NCBI RefSeq assembly: GCF_000745895.1
Contig: NZ_JQKE01000025.1
Span: 1 to 37,957, forward strand
Origin: Stenoxybacter acetivorans DSM 19021
Lineage (GTDB): Bacteria > Pseudomonadota > Gammaproteobacteria > Burkholderiales > Neisseriaceae
DNA: 37,957 nt
Direction of reading: 5' to 3'
Part shown: piece after piece, positions 25,242-33,858 of the stretch
How positions within the stretch are numbered: position 1 is the first letter of the stretch
How the letters are laid out: every line of letters begins with the position of its first letter
Program-made: the position numbers and the translations under genes
The notes under the pieces: model-generated
Seen by the model: only the letters and a program-made list of their open reading frames with translations
The model's database searches: none
What the model was told of the DNA's origin: nothing

Positions 25242-26488
25242 TGAAACTACTTAATATTGAAGTCACCTCACGCGGCGACGTTTTTCACAGTCGTTATGAT
25301 ATCTTTCGCCAGCAAGGTGCGGATATTTATTACCTGACTGCCAGCAATGATGCCACGCCTTATGCCGGATTTGCCGGTAAACGTGTAGCCATATCCCAGA
25401 CGATAGAGGCAATAATGAGCGAAGCGAGAGCCTGGCATCAGCAAGAGCAATTTGATGCGATCATCACTACCGATGAGGCTTCCGTGGTTGCAACGGCCCT
25501 GATCGCTCAAGCGTTGGGGCTTCCGGCAACCAGCGTTGAGGCGGCTAAAAACAGTCGCAATAAATACTTGATGCGGCTGGCACATCAACAAGGCGGGGCG
25601 CCACACCCTCCTTTCCACCTTTGCTGCTCGCTTGAGCAAGCTTTACAGGCGGCCAAAACGATAGGCTATCCGGTCATTATCAAACCGACATTAGGAGGGA
25701 ACGCAGAACACGTTTATCTGATTCGTAATGAAGAGGTGATGCGTCAACAGTTTCCGATGGTGTGGGAAGCCAATCTCCATTACTCCTATGGGCAACATGA
25801 GGCTAAAGGGATCAATCTGGAACCTAACGCGCTGCTGGTTGAAGGCTTTCTTGCCGGTTCTGAGCACTGTGTCGAAGCTTGGGTGCGCGATGGTGTTATT
25901 TGTATCGGTTCGATTGCCGATCGTATTTCTACCGAGCTGGAAGTGTTCGACAACGATCTTTACCGAACGCCCAGCATGTTATCGGTCGCCGATCTTGAAA
26001 AATTACGCCACGCGCTGGAAGCGGGTGTCCGTGCGCAGGGCATTGATTACGGCGTTGTCCATGCGGAGTTTCGTTTTCACCAGGGTGAAGCTTATATCCT
26101 TGAAATTGCAGCACGCATCGGTGGCGGAAGCCTGTATAAAATGGCTCGCCTGAGCTATGACTACTGTCCGGTTACAACAGCTTATCGCGTGGCCACTCAG
26201 CAAAAGCCAGACGCAAAGTCGCTGGAAAAAAACGGTCGGGTAGCGGTTGGTCTGACGATGCTGTGTCAGCAGGGAAAAATCAGCCACATTTCCGTGCCGG
26301 AAACAGTGAAGACCCACCCCGCAGTCTTTAACCTGGGGATCCTCGCTCGTGAAGGTGATTTTCACTATCGGCCGCCCGCCGGAAACGACATATTTGGTTA
26401 CATCGGCGTGACGGGCACTTCACAGGAAGCAGCCATTGCTCTGGCTTCCGACCTTTTTGCACAAATCGATATACGCTTCGCGGATTGA
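25241..26488 (+). CDS. ATP-grasp family ligase
   Basis: 415 residues. Seen: an N-terminal pre-ATP-grasp domain (about 1-100), KNSRNKYLMRLAHQQG at 103-118, nucleotide-binding Lys148 in PVIIKPTLGGNAEHV, LLVEGFLAGSEHCVEAWV at 198-215, metal-binding E276 in VVHAEFRF and E288 in EIAARIGGG, then a C-terminal domain. This layout is that of carboxylate-amine ligases such as L-amino acid ligases, PurK/PurT and carboxylases; there is no biotin or carbamoyl module. It would activate a carboxylate as acyl phosphate and join it to an amine. Flanked by a phosphatase and an exporter, it may make a peptide-like small molecule; that is inference. Confidence 0.82.
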   Translation: MKLLNIEVTSRGDVFHSRYDIFRQQGADIYYLTASNDATPYAGFAGKRVAISQTIEAIMSEARAWHQQEQFDAIITTDEASVVATALIAQALGLPATSVEAAKNSRNKYLMRLAHQQGGAPHPPFHLCCSLEQALQAAKTIGYPVIIKPTLGGNAEHVYLIRNEEVMRQQFPMVWEANLHYSYGQHEAKGINLEPNALLVEGFLAGSEHCVEAWVRDGVICIGSIADRISTELEVFDNDLYRTPSMLSVADLEKLRHALEAGVRAQGIDYGVVHAEFRFHQGEAYILEIAARIGGGSLYKMARLSYDYCPVTTAYRVATQQKPDAKSLEKNGRVAVGLTMLCQQGKISHISVPETVKTHPAVFNLGILAREGDFHYRPPAGNDIFGYIGVTGTSQEAAIALASDLFAQIDIRFAD

Positions 26489-26514
26489 GAGATAAACAGG
26501 GACAAGGAGATGTT

Positions 26515-27450
26515 ATGAGCGATTCCCGTAAGCTGGGTGCTTTTCTGGTATTGGCATTTTTAATTATGGCTAATGCGAACGCCGTTTTTTCGGGCTGGCT
26601 ATTGCAGTCGGTTCCTCCCTTTACATTGCTTTTTTGGGGCTTTTTGATCACAACCTTGTTCTTTTTTGTACGGCTTAGTGTGTCGCAAGGCGTCGCGGCG
26701 TTAAAAATCCCGCGTGCTTCGTTGATGGGATTGATCACGCTGAATCTGGCAAGCGGCATCAGCTGGATTGGCTATTACTGTGCGCTGAAATTTATTGAGC
26801 CGGCGATTGTCAGTGCACTAATGGGCTGCATAGGACCGTTATTTATCCTGATGGTCGGATTTATATCACAACGCCGGATTTCGATTAATCAGGTAATCAC
26901 CTCGGCGGGAATTATCGCGGGCACGGCAGTGCTTTCATGGGCATCCATCGCCGATCGTTCTGCGGTGCAAAACGTTGCGGTAAACCATGTACTATTGGGG
27001 CTGGGCGCGGCTTTTATCGGCGGTTTTGGTCAGGTTCTGACCACTCTTTCCACTAAAAAATTAGCCAACCAAAACTGGAGTGCGAGCCAGATTATGGCGC
27101 ACCGTTTCTATTTGCTTACCGCAGTGGCGGCTGTTGTAGCGTTAAACAGCACCGGGTTGCTGCTTAATTCGCCTGCCGGCATGGTGTCGGTAGGCACGGT
27201 TTCTGTCCTGGGGATTCTGGTGCCGCTCTGGCTGTTGCAAAAAGGCATTATTATCTCTTCGCCTTTTACCGTTTCAGTGCTTTTATCGCTCGGACCATTA
27301 ATGACGCTGCTGTTTCAGGGTTTCGACTCACGGTTGCTGTGGTCAAATATGTCGGTAGTGGGTTGCGGCATTATCGTGCTGTCAACGCTGAATAATTTCG
27401 CCTTTAGTCAGAAAGCGCCCCAGATCAGCCGAACCAACAGCCAAGGATAA
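26515..27450 (+). CDS. EamA/DMT-family transporter
   Basis: 311 residues from ATG 26515, chosen because AAGGAG (26504-26509) lies five bases upstream; a TTG at 26485 overlaps the ATP-grasp stop and is less likely. About ten hydrophobic segments in two homologous halves (for example LGAFLVLAFLIMANANAVF, ILVPLWLLQKGIIISSPF), typical of the RhaT/EamA drug-metabolite exporters. Located third in the operon, it probably exports the product of the two enzymes upstream. Foreign base use, no DUS. Confidence 0.85.
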   Translation: MSDSRKLGAFLVLAFLIMANANAVFSGWLLQSVPPFTLLFWGFLITTLFFFVRLSVSQGVAALKIPRASLMGLITLNLASGISWIGYYCALKFIEPAIVSALMGCIGPLFILMVGFISQRRISINQVITSAGIIAGTAVLSWASIADRSAVQNVAVNHVLLGLGAAFIGGFGQVLTTLSTKKLANQNWSASQIMAHRFYLLTAVAAVVALNSTGLLLNSPAGMVSVGTVSVLGILVPLWLLQKGIIISSPFTVSVLLSLGPLMTLLFQGFDSRLLWSNMSVVGCGIIVLSTLNNFAFSQKAPQISRTNSQG

Positions 27451-27453
27451 GCC

Positions 27454-27579
27454 ATGCCTGATACACAAAGTTGCGCCGTGGAAATTGTGCAGATAACGGA
27501 TATGCATCTCGGCGCGAACAAAAATAGCTTACTGAAAAATGTAAACAACCCTGCTAATTCTTACAAAAAGGCTGCTTGA
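27454..27579 (+). pseudogene. Truncated metallophosphoesterase (calcineurin-like, CpdA-type) stub
   Basis: ATG three bases after the exporter stop; 41 codons then TGA. The first 21 residues contain VEIVQITDMHLGA, the N-terminal metal-binding motif D-x-H of Icc/CpdA-type phosphoesterases; the remainder (KNVNNPANSYKKAA) does not continue the fold. The fourth operon gene has been cut off, and the last codons contain an 11/12 DUS-like sequence (AGGCTGCTTGAA), marking the right junction with host DNA. Confidence 0.7.
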
Positions 27580-27667
27580 AACGGGTTATTCCACCACCAT
27601 TAAAAAAGGTGTGCCATTGCGTTGATGATCAGCCGCAAAGAAGGTCAATGACTTATGGCTTTATGCT

Positions 27668-29269
27668 ATGATTATCCGTCTATATTTACCCTGCCGATTC
27701 AACCGCGCCATGCCGTTTTCTTCCCTGCCCAATCCAACAAAAAGTGAGCGTATCCGCCCGAATACACCCTCAATGCTGTATCGCGCCCACCAAATTTTAT
27801 TGGATGAGCATCAAGATCTTTCCGGCGTTTATTTGCTGGACGATGCCCGCGAAGCCTTTGCGGCACGGGTGGCGCTGATTGATGCGGCGGAACACAGTTT
27901 AGACGTGCAATACTATATTTGGCGCAACGATACTTCCGGACAATTGCTGTTGAGTGAACTGGCGGCAGCGGCGCGGCGCGGTGTGCGGGTACGCTTGTTG
28001 TTGGACGACAACAACACTGTGGGCATGGACAATATTTTAACGGTCATGAACCGTGAAGCCAATGTCCATATCCGCCTGTTTAACCCTTTTAAAAATCGCC
28101 GCTGGCGTGCTTTGGGTTATCTCACCGACTTTTCCCGTCTCAATCGGCGCATGCACAATAAATCGCTCACTGCCGACAACCAAGTCAGCATTGTCGGCGG
28201 ACGCAATATCGGTGATGAATATTTCGACATCGGCAGCGGCACTTTATTTGTGGATTTGGATATTCTGGCCATAGGAAAAGTGGTGGACACCATTTCCGCT
28301 GATTTTGATCGTTATTGGAACAGCGCGGCGGCAGTGGATTTCAGCAGCATTGTTTCGCCGAAATTCGACTTGAAGCAAGCCGCTGCGCCGATTTTCAGCC
28401 GCCGTCATTTCAATCAAATCCGTGCCAAAAGTTATGCCATGACCTTGTCGCGTGAAGATTTTTTGAAAAAGCTGCTTTCAGGCAGCCTGCCATATCAATG
28501 GGCAACTGTGCATTTAGTCAGCGACAGCCCCAATAAAGCCACACCATCGCGCTCCTCGCCGAAATTACCGCGTTTTTCTCCCTTGGATTTTGCGCAAGAA
28601 TGGAAGCAAAAACGTGAGCAAAAACAAGCTGATCAGGAAGAAAGTATTTTTCAGCATTTGGCACATACTTTGCGCCGTCCGCTCGAAGCCGTATTATTGG
28701 TTACGCCGTACTTTGTTCCCACGGCTGCCGGTGTGGCGGCATTGTGTCATTTGCGCCAATTGGGCGTTGAAATCAGCGTATTAACCAATTCTCTGTCCGC
28801 CACCGACGTTCCCGCCGTACATTCCGGCTATGCCCGCTACCGCAAAGCTTTATTGCAGGGCGGCATTGCTTTATATGAACTGAAAAACCAACATTTAATC
28901 AAAGGACGGCGTGATCGCGGCGTGGTGGGCAGTTCTTCATCCAGTCTCCACGCCAAAACCTTTACCGTGGACAATGAACGCTTGTTTGTCGGTTCTTTGA
29001 ATCTTGATCCGCGTTCAGCCAGCCTCAACACCGAAATGGGCTTGGTGATTGAATTGCCCGTATTAACTCAAAACGTGGATGAAACCATTAAAAAGACCCT
29101 GCCCGAACAGACTTATCAGGTGCAATTAAACGAAAATCAGCAATTGCAATGGCTGAGCGAAGACAGCAGCGGCGAGATGATTATCCAATATAAAGAACCG
29201 CAAACCACATGGCGGCGCAGATTGTGGGTAAAAATCTTGTCGTACTTACCGATAGAACGCCTGCTGTAA
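27668..29269 (+). CDS. clsC: Cardiolipin synthase C-like phospholipase D protein
   Basis: 533 residues from ATG 27668; a second ATG at 27710 (residue 15) is as likely, since neither has a clear ribosome site. Phospholipase D fold enzyme making cardiolipin at the inner membrane. Seen: LDVQYYIWRNDTSGQLLL, first HKD motif H163-x-K165-x4-D170 followed by IVGGRNIGDEYFD, and second HKD motif LHAKTFTVDNERLFVGSLNLDPRS. These are diagnostic of the ClsC/YmdC branch. No signal peptide or lipobox is seen at the N-terminus, although many relatives have one, so the 5' end may have been altered next to the foreign operon. A minus-strand exact DUS lies at 28477-28488. Confidence 0.85.
   Translation: MIIRLYLPCRFNRAMPFSSLPNPTKSERIRPNTPSMLYRAHQILLDEHQDLSGVYLLDDAREAFAARVALIDAAEHSLDVQYYIWRNDTSGQLLLSELAAAARRGVRVRLLLDDNNTVGMDNILTVMNREANVHIRLFNPFKNRRWRALGYLTDFSRLNRRMHNKSLTADNQVSIVGGRNIGDEYFDIGSGTLFVDLDILAIGKVVDTISADFDRYWNSAAAVDFSSIVSPKFDLKQAAAPIFSRRHFNQIRAKSYAMTLSREDFLKKLLSGSLPYQWATVHLVSDSPNKATPSRSSPKLPRFSPLDFAQEWKQKREQKQADQEESIFQHLAHTLRRPLEAVLLVTPYFVPTAAGVAALCHLRQLGVEISVLTNSLSATDVPAVHSGYARYRKALLQGGIALYELKNQHLIKGRRDRGVVGSSSSSLHAKTFTVDNERLFVGSLNLDPRSASLNTEMGLVIELPVLTQNVDETIKKTLPEQTYQVQLNENQQLQWLSEDSSGEMIIQYKEPQTTWRRRLWVKILSYLPIERLL
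28477..28488 (-). repeat. DNA uptake sequence inside clsC
   Basis: Exact DUS on the minus strand (TTCAGGCAGCCT on plus), within codons for SGSLP, between the two HKD motifs. Confidence 0.8.
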
Positions 29270-29457
29270 ACCCATGTTCTGCGCCGCTCTTTTTTACCGT
29301 ATTATTTGCGTTTGAACGCATCCTGCTTTAAAAACCAAACCGCTTGGAAGCACCAAAATAAATGATTGCAATAACGTATTATTTTCCTTGATTTTTATTT
29401 TGATATTTCCTGCTGTTTTCCAACGCATTTTCTCTGTTTGACTGAATACAACCAATT

Positions 29458-32400
29458 ATGTCCGATCCCATTTATATCCCGCTGCGTTTGCACACTGAAT
29501 TTTCCATTGAAGACGGCATGGTTCGTATTGATGATGCGGTTAGCCGCGCTGCCCAATTGGCTGTGCCTGCTTTGGGCATCAGTGATTTAATGAACACTTT
29601 TGGTTTGGTGAAGTTTTATCAAGCATGCCGAAAAGCCGGAATTAAACCGATTATGGGTGCTGATGTCTGGCTGGAAAATCGGGTACACGAAGATAAACCC
29701 TTTCGCTTATTGCTGATTGCCAAAAACCACGCCGGCTACTTGCGCCTGAATGAATTGCTCACCGACGCTTATGTTGCCGCAGACAAAGATCCCAACCATG
29801 CCTGCTTACGTCAAGCATGGCTGGAAAACGGCGACAACAGCGGCTTGATTGCCTTGTCGGGCGCGCATTATGGTGAAATCGGACAAGCCTTATTGGCAGG
29901 GCATGAAGAACAGGCACAAACGGCCTTACACAAATATCGGCAATGGTTTGGAGACGGCTTTTATTTGGAACTGCAAAGGCTGCCTGAAAAACCGGATTGG
30001 GAAACAGTGGTTTCAGGCAGCCTGCAATTGGCAAGTCAATTTACCGTGCCAGTGGTGGCAACGCACCCAACACAATTCATGCACCGTGATGACTTTCAGG
30101 CACATGAAGCCCGTGTTTGCATTGCCGGCGGCTGGGTGTTGTCTGACCCGAAGCGCCCGCGCACATTCACGTCCTCACAATACTTCATTACACCCGATGA
30201 AATGGCGGCGCGTTTTGCCGATATTCCCGAGGCTTTGATTAACAGTGTGGAAATCGCCAAACGCTGTAATTTGACGCTCACTTTGGGCAAAAACTTCCTG
30301 CCCGTGTTCCCCACGCCTGACGGCATGGATTTAAATAACTACCTCACGCATTTGTCGAACAAAGGTTTGGCAGAACGCATGGCGGTTTTGTATCCCGATG
30401 AAAATGAGCGAACCAAACGGCTGCCTGAATACCAAGCACGGCTGGATTTTGAGCTGAAAACCATTATTCAAATGGGCTTTCCCGGCTACTTTCTGATTGT
30501 GCAAGACTTTATCAATTGGGCAAAGCAAAACGGCTGTCCGGTGGGACCGGGGCGCGGTTCGGGCGCGGGCTCTCTGGTGGCATATGCTTTGCGCATTACC
30601 GATTTAGATCCATTGCGCTATGCCTTGCTGTTTGAACGGTTTTTAAATCCCGAGCGGGTATCCATGCCCGACTTTGACATTGATTTTTGTCAGGAAAACC
30701 GCTGGCAAGTGATTGAATACGTGCGCCGAAAATACGGTTCGGCAGCGGTTAGCCAGATTGTTACGTTCAGCACACTGTCATCTAAAGCAGTGGTGCGCGA
30801 TGTCGGGCGGGTATTGGAACTGCCCTTTGGTGTGTGCGATCGTTTGTCGAAGCTGATTCCGGTGGAAGCCAATAAACCTTTGAGTTTGGCAAAAGCAATG
30901 GCGGCAGAGCCGCAAATCGAACAGTTGCTGCGGGAAGAAGAAGCCGAAGAATTGATGGTGTTGGCGCAAAAACTGGAAGATTTGACCCGCGGCTTAGGCA
31001 TGCACGCCGGCGGCGTGTTAATGGCGCCGGGTAAAATCACCGATTTTTGTGCGGTGTATCAAGCGCACGGCGGTGATTCTTCTCCTGTATCCATGTACGA
31101 CAAAGACGATGTTGAAAAAATCGGTTTGGTGAAATTCGATTTTTTGGGTTTACGCAACCTGACCATTATTGAAATGGCACAACGCTATATTCACACCACC
31201 CGCGGCGATGTTGTTGATGCGGCGCATATTCCGCTGGACGATGCCGCCACATATGCCGATATTTTTGCCAAAGGCAACACCACGGCGGTGTTTCAATTTG
31301 AGTCGGCGGGCATGAAGAAAATGCTGGTGCAAGCACGGCCAAGCCAGTTTGAGGAAATCATTGCCTTCGTTGCCTTATACCGCCCCGGCCCTATGGATTT
31401 GATTCCCGACTTTATTCGGCGAATGCACGGTGAAACCTTTGAATACCTGCACCCTTTATTAAAAACCGTATTGACACCCACTTACGGCGTGATGGTATAT
31501 CAAGAGCAGGTAATGCAGGCAGCGCAAGTGTGCGGCGGCTACACATTGGGCGGCGCGGATTTGCTGCGCCGTGCCATGGGTAAGAAAAAAATTGAAGAAA
31601 TGGTGATGCAGCGGGCTACGTTTGTTGCCGGTGCATCGGCACAAGGCATTAACGAAACCAAAGCCAATGAAATTTTTGATTATATGGAAAAATTCGCGGG
31701 CTACGGTTTCAATAAATCCCACGCCGCCGCCTATGCTTTGGTGGCATACCAAACCGCTTGGCTCAAACGCCATTATCCCGCCGAATTCATGGCGGCAACC
31801 ATGTCCAGCGAGCTGGATAATACCGACCAGCTCAAAATTTTTTATGAAGACGCAAAAGCCAACGGCATCACTTTTTTGCCGCCCTGCGTGAATCACTCCG
31901 ATTACCGGTTCACACCTTGTGCCGACAAGCAAATCCGCTATGCACTCGGTGCAATTAAAGGCACAGGCGAGGGTGCGGCAGAGGCAATTGCGGCGGCACG
32001 GCAAGCGGGCGGCGCATTTAAAGATTTATTCGATTTTTGCGAGCGTGTCGGCAAACAACACATCAATCGGCGGGTATTGGAAGCCTTGGTGCGCGGCGGG
32101 GCATTTGATGCCGTTGAAGCCAATCGTGCCATGCTGCTTGCCAATATTGACTTGGCAATAAACCATGCGGATCAGGCTGCCGCCAATGCCAACCAAGGCG
32201 GTTTGTTTGATTTTGCCGCCGATGCCATTGCGCCGGTGGAAATGGTCTATGCCGCGCCGTGGACTTTGTCGGTAACGTTAGCGGAAGAGAAACAAGCCAT
32301 TGGTTTTTATTTATCAGGGCATCCATTCGCGCCTTATGCCAACGAAATTCGCGCTTTTGCCAGACTCACTTTGGCTGAACTCAAACCCACGCAGCAGAAA

Positions 32401-32913
32401 ACCAAAACATGGGTGGCGGGTTTTGTTACAGATGTGCGCTACATTGCGGGAAAACGCGGGAAATTCGCCGTTTTGTTATTGGAAGACGGCACAGAAAAGA
32501 CCGAAGTCGTGGTGGCGGGTCAGCTGATGGAAGCGAATGCCGAGCAATTAAAACCCGACCAAATTTTATTGCTGGAATGCAAAATCACCGCCGATGAATA
32601 CAACGGCGGCGAAGGTTTACGCATTACTGCCGATTCGCTTTATACCTTAGATGCCGCACGTGAACGTTTCGCCCGCTGCCTGAAATTAAATTTGAAACCG
32701 CACCACGATGCGGCGGCGTTGGCAGCATTACTAAACGCACACACGCAAGGCGAGCAAGGTGAACGCCATGTACCGCTGAAACTTTTCTACAGCAGTGAAC
32801 ACGCCGCCGGTGAGTTGCGCCCTGCCGCTTCGTGGCAAGTGCGCATCAGCACCGAATTACTGGCAAGTTTGAGTGCACAATTGGGTGAATATGCGGTGGC
32901 AGTGGGCTGGTAA
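29458..32913 (+). CDS. dnaE: DNA polymerase III subunit alpha
   Basis: 1151 residues, full length. Catalytic subunit of the replicative polymerase. Seen: N-terminal PHP domain (IPLRLHTEFSIEDGMVRIDD), GPGRGSGAGSLVAYAL, polymerase catalytic motif MPDFDIDF with D405 and D407, GLGMHAGGVLMAPG, VALYRPGPMDLIPDFI, FNKSHAAAYALVAYQTAWLK, and helix-hairpin and OB domains near the C-terminus. It is preceded by a 188-base gap in which I see no clear promoter. An inverted pair of exact DUS lies in the coding sequence near residue 175-189. Confidence 0.98.
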   Translation: MSDPIYIPLRLHTEFSIEDGMVRIDDAVSRAAQLAVPALGISDLMNTFGLVKFYQACRKAGIKPIMGADVWLENRVHEDKPFRLLLIAKNHAGYLRLNELLTDAYVAADKDPNHACLRQAWLENGDNSGLIALSGAHYGEIGQALLAGHEEQAQTALHKYRQWFGDGFYLELQRLPEKPDWETVVSGSLQLASQFTVPVVATHPTQFMHRDDFQAHEARVCIAGGWVLSDPKRPRTFTSSQYFITPDEMAARFADIPEALINSVEIAKRCNLTLTLGKNFLPVFPTPDGMDLNNYLTHLSNKGLAERMAVLYPDENERTKRLPEYQARLDFELKTIIQMGFPGYFLIVQDFINWAKQNGCPVGPGRGSGAGSLVAYALRITDLDPLRYALLFERFLNPERVSMPDFDIDFCQENRWQVIEYVRRKYGSAAVSQIVTFSTLSSKAVVRDVGRVLELPFGVCDRLSKLIPVEANKPLSLAKAMAAEPQIEQLLREEEAEELMVLAQKLEDLTRGLGMHAGGVLMAPGKITDFCAVYQAHGGDSSPVSMYDKDDVEKIGLVKFDFLGLRNLTIIEMAQRYIHTTRGDVVDAAHIPLDDAATYADIFAKGNTTAVFQFESAGMKKMLVQARPSQFEEIIAFVALYRPGPMDLIPDFIRRMHGETFEYLHPLLKTVLTPTYGVMVYQEQVMQAAQVCGGYTLGGADLLRRAMGKKKIEEMVMQRATFVAGASAQGINETKANEIFDYMEKFAGYGFNKSHAAAYALVAYQTAWLKRHYPAEFMAATMSSELDNTDQLKIFYEDAKANGITFLPPCVNHSDYRFTPCADKQIRYALGAIKGTGEGAAEAIAAARQAGGAFKDLFDFCERVGKQHINRRVLEALVRGGAFDAVEANRAMLLANIDLAINHADQAAANANQGGLFDFAADAIAPVEMVYAAPWTLSVTLAEEKQAIGFYLSGHPFAPYANEIRAFARLTLAELKPTQQKTKTWVAGFVTDVRYIAGKRGKFAVLLLEDGTEKTEVVVAGQLMEANAEQLKPDQILLLECKITADEYNGGEGLRITADSLYTLDAARERFARCLKLNLKPHHDAAALAALLNAHTQGEQGERHVPLKLFYSSEHAAGELRPAASWQVRISTELLASLSAQLGEYAVAVGW
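29977..30023. repeat. Inverted DUS pair inside dnaE
   Basis: Exact DUS on plus (29977-29988) and on minus (30012-30023), 23 bases apart, encoding RLPEK and VSGSLQ. AGGCTGCCTGAAA and TTTCAGGCAGCCT could form a 13-bp hairpin in the mRNA. No T-run follows, so it should not end transcription. Confidence 0.85.
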
Positions 32914-32919
32914 AATACA

Positions 32920-33525
32920 TCAGCGGCGCATGGCTTTTTCGGCAGGTGTCAGCGCATTAATAAACGATTCGCGCTGAAAAATACGCTCGGCATATTTGAG
33001 CAGCGGCGTTACCGATTTACTCAATTTAATGTCGTAATGGTTAAGCCGCCACAACAAAGGCGCAAGTGCAATGTCAATCATGGAAAAGTCTTCACCCATG
33101 ATGTATTTGTTTTTAACAAATCCGGGGGCAATCAAAGTCAGCCCTTGAGAAATGAATTCACGTGCTTTGGTTTTTTCTTTAGAGGAACTGTCTTGCGACT
33201 CCAAAACCTGTACGTGGCTGAACAGCTCTTTTTCTAAGCGAAACAACACCAAACGCCCGCGCCCGCGCATCACGGGATCGCCCGGCATCAGCTGTGGATG
33301 CGGAAAACGCTCATCAATATATTCATTGATGATATTGGATTCATGCAAAATTAAATCACGCTCCACCAACACAGGCACTTGGTTGTAGGGATTCATGTGC
33401 GCCAAGTCTTCCGGCTTGTTGAATGTATCCACATCTTTAATTTCAAAATCCATGCCTTTTTCATGCAATACAAAACGGCAGCGTTGGCTGAAAGGGCAAG
33501 TGATGCCCGAATATAAAATCATCAT
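32920..33525 (-). CDS. sspA: Stringent starvation protein A
   Basis: 201 residues from the first of two adjacent Met codons (33525); an upstream start at 33582 would add 19 residues outside the family. Glutathione-S-transferase fold protein that binds RNA polymerase and modulates transcription under stress. Seen: MILYSGITCPFSQRCRFVL (thioredoxin-like), NPYNQVPVLVERDLILHESNIINEYIDERFPHPQLMP, and an alpha-helical C-terminal domain with DIALAPLLWRL. It is convergent with dnaE, six bases apart. A degenerate DUS lies in its leader. In many genomes it adjoins petABC, as here. Confidence 0.93.
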   Translation of the reverse strand: MMILYSGITCPFSQRCRFVLHEKGMDFEIKDVDTFNKPEDLAHMNPYNQVPVLVERDLILHESNIINEYIDERFPHPQLMPGDPVMRGRGRLVLFRLEKELFSHVQVLESQDSSSKEKTKAREFISQGLTLIAPGFVKNKYIMGEDFSMIDIALAPLLWRLNHYDIKLSKSVTPLLKYAERIFQRESFINALTPAEKAMRR

Positions 33526-33704
33526 GTTGTGTAATCCCCTAACCGGCTGCCTGAAAATGGTATGACCAAAACACCGATACACTTTATAACATCTGCACGT
33601 TTTGCAAACAGTACGGCAATAGCGGCTTTATTGTGTTTACGCTCAGTGTTTTGGTGAATCGCTATCTGCACTGCATACCACAGCGATTTCGGCTTTTGCA
33701 TGTT

Positions 33705-33716
33705 TTCAGGCAGCCT
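33705..33716 (-). repeat. DNA uptake sequence between sspA and petC
   Basis: Exact DUS on the minus strand. The 333-base gap 33526-33858 also holds the petABC terminator; otherwise I see no gene in it. Confidence 0.8.
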
Positions 33717-33804
33717 GTTATCTGTTGGCTGAAAAATGAAATGATTATACTTGATTTCAATAAGAAAACGCCAGAAATTGATATTATCTTATTGTTTAAT
33801 AAAT

Positions 33805-33837
33805 AAAAAAGGCAAAACCAAACGTTTTGCCTTTTTT
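33805..33837 (-). terminator. Terminator of the petABC operon
   Basis: GGCAAAAC (33811-33818) and GTTTTGCC (33824-33831) with a 5-base loop, extended by A6/T6 on the flanks to a 14-bp stem. Read on the minus strand it follows the petC stop by 21 bases and ends in a T-run. The symmetric flanks would let it work in both directions. Confidence 0.85.
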
Positions 33838-33858
33838 GTACGGGAACAAAATACTGCC

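Noticed and set aside
31459-32004. Minus-strand 181-residue frame in dnaE
   Set aside because: Fully inside the conserved dnaE sequence; no recognisable domain, an antisense shadow.
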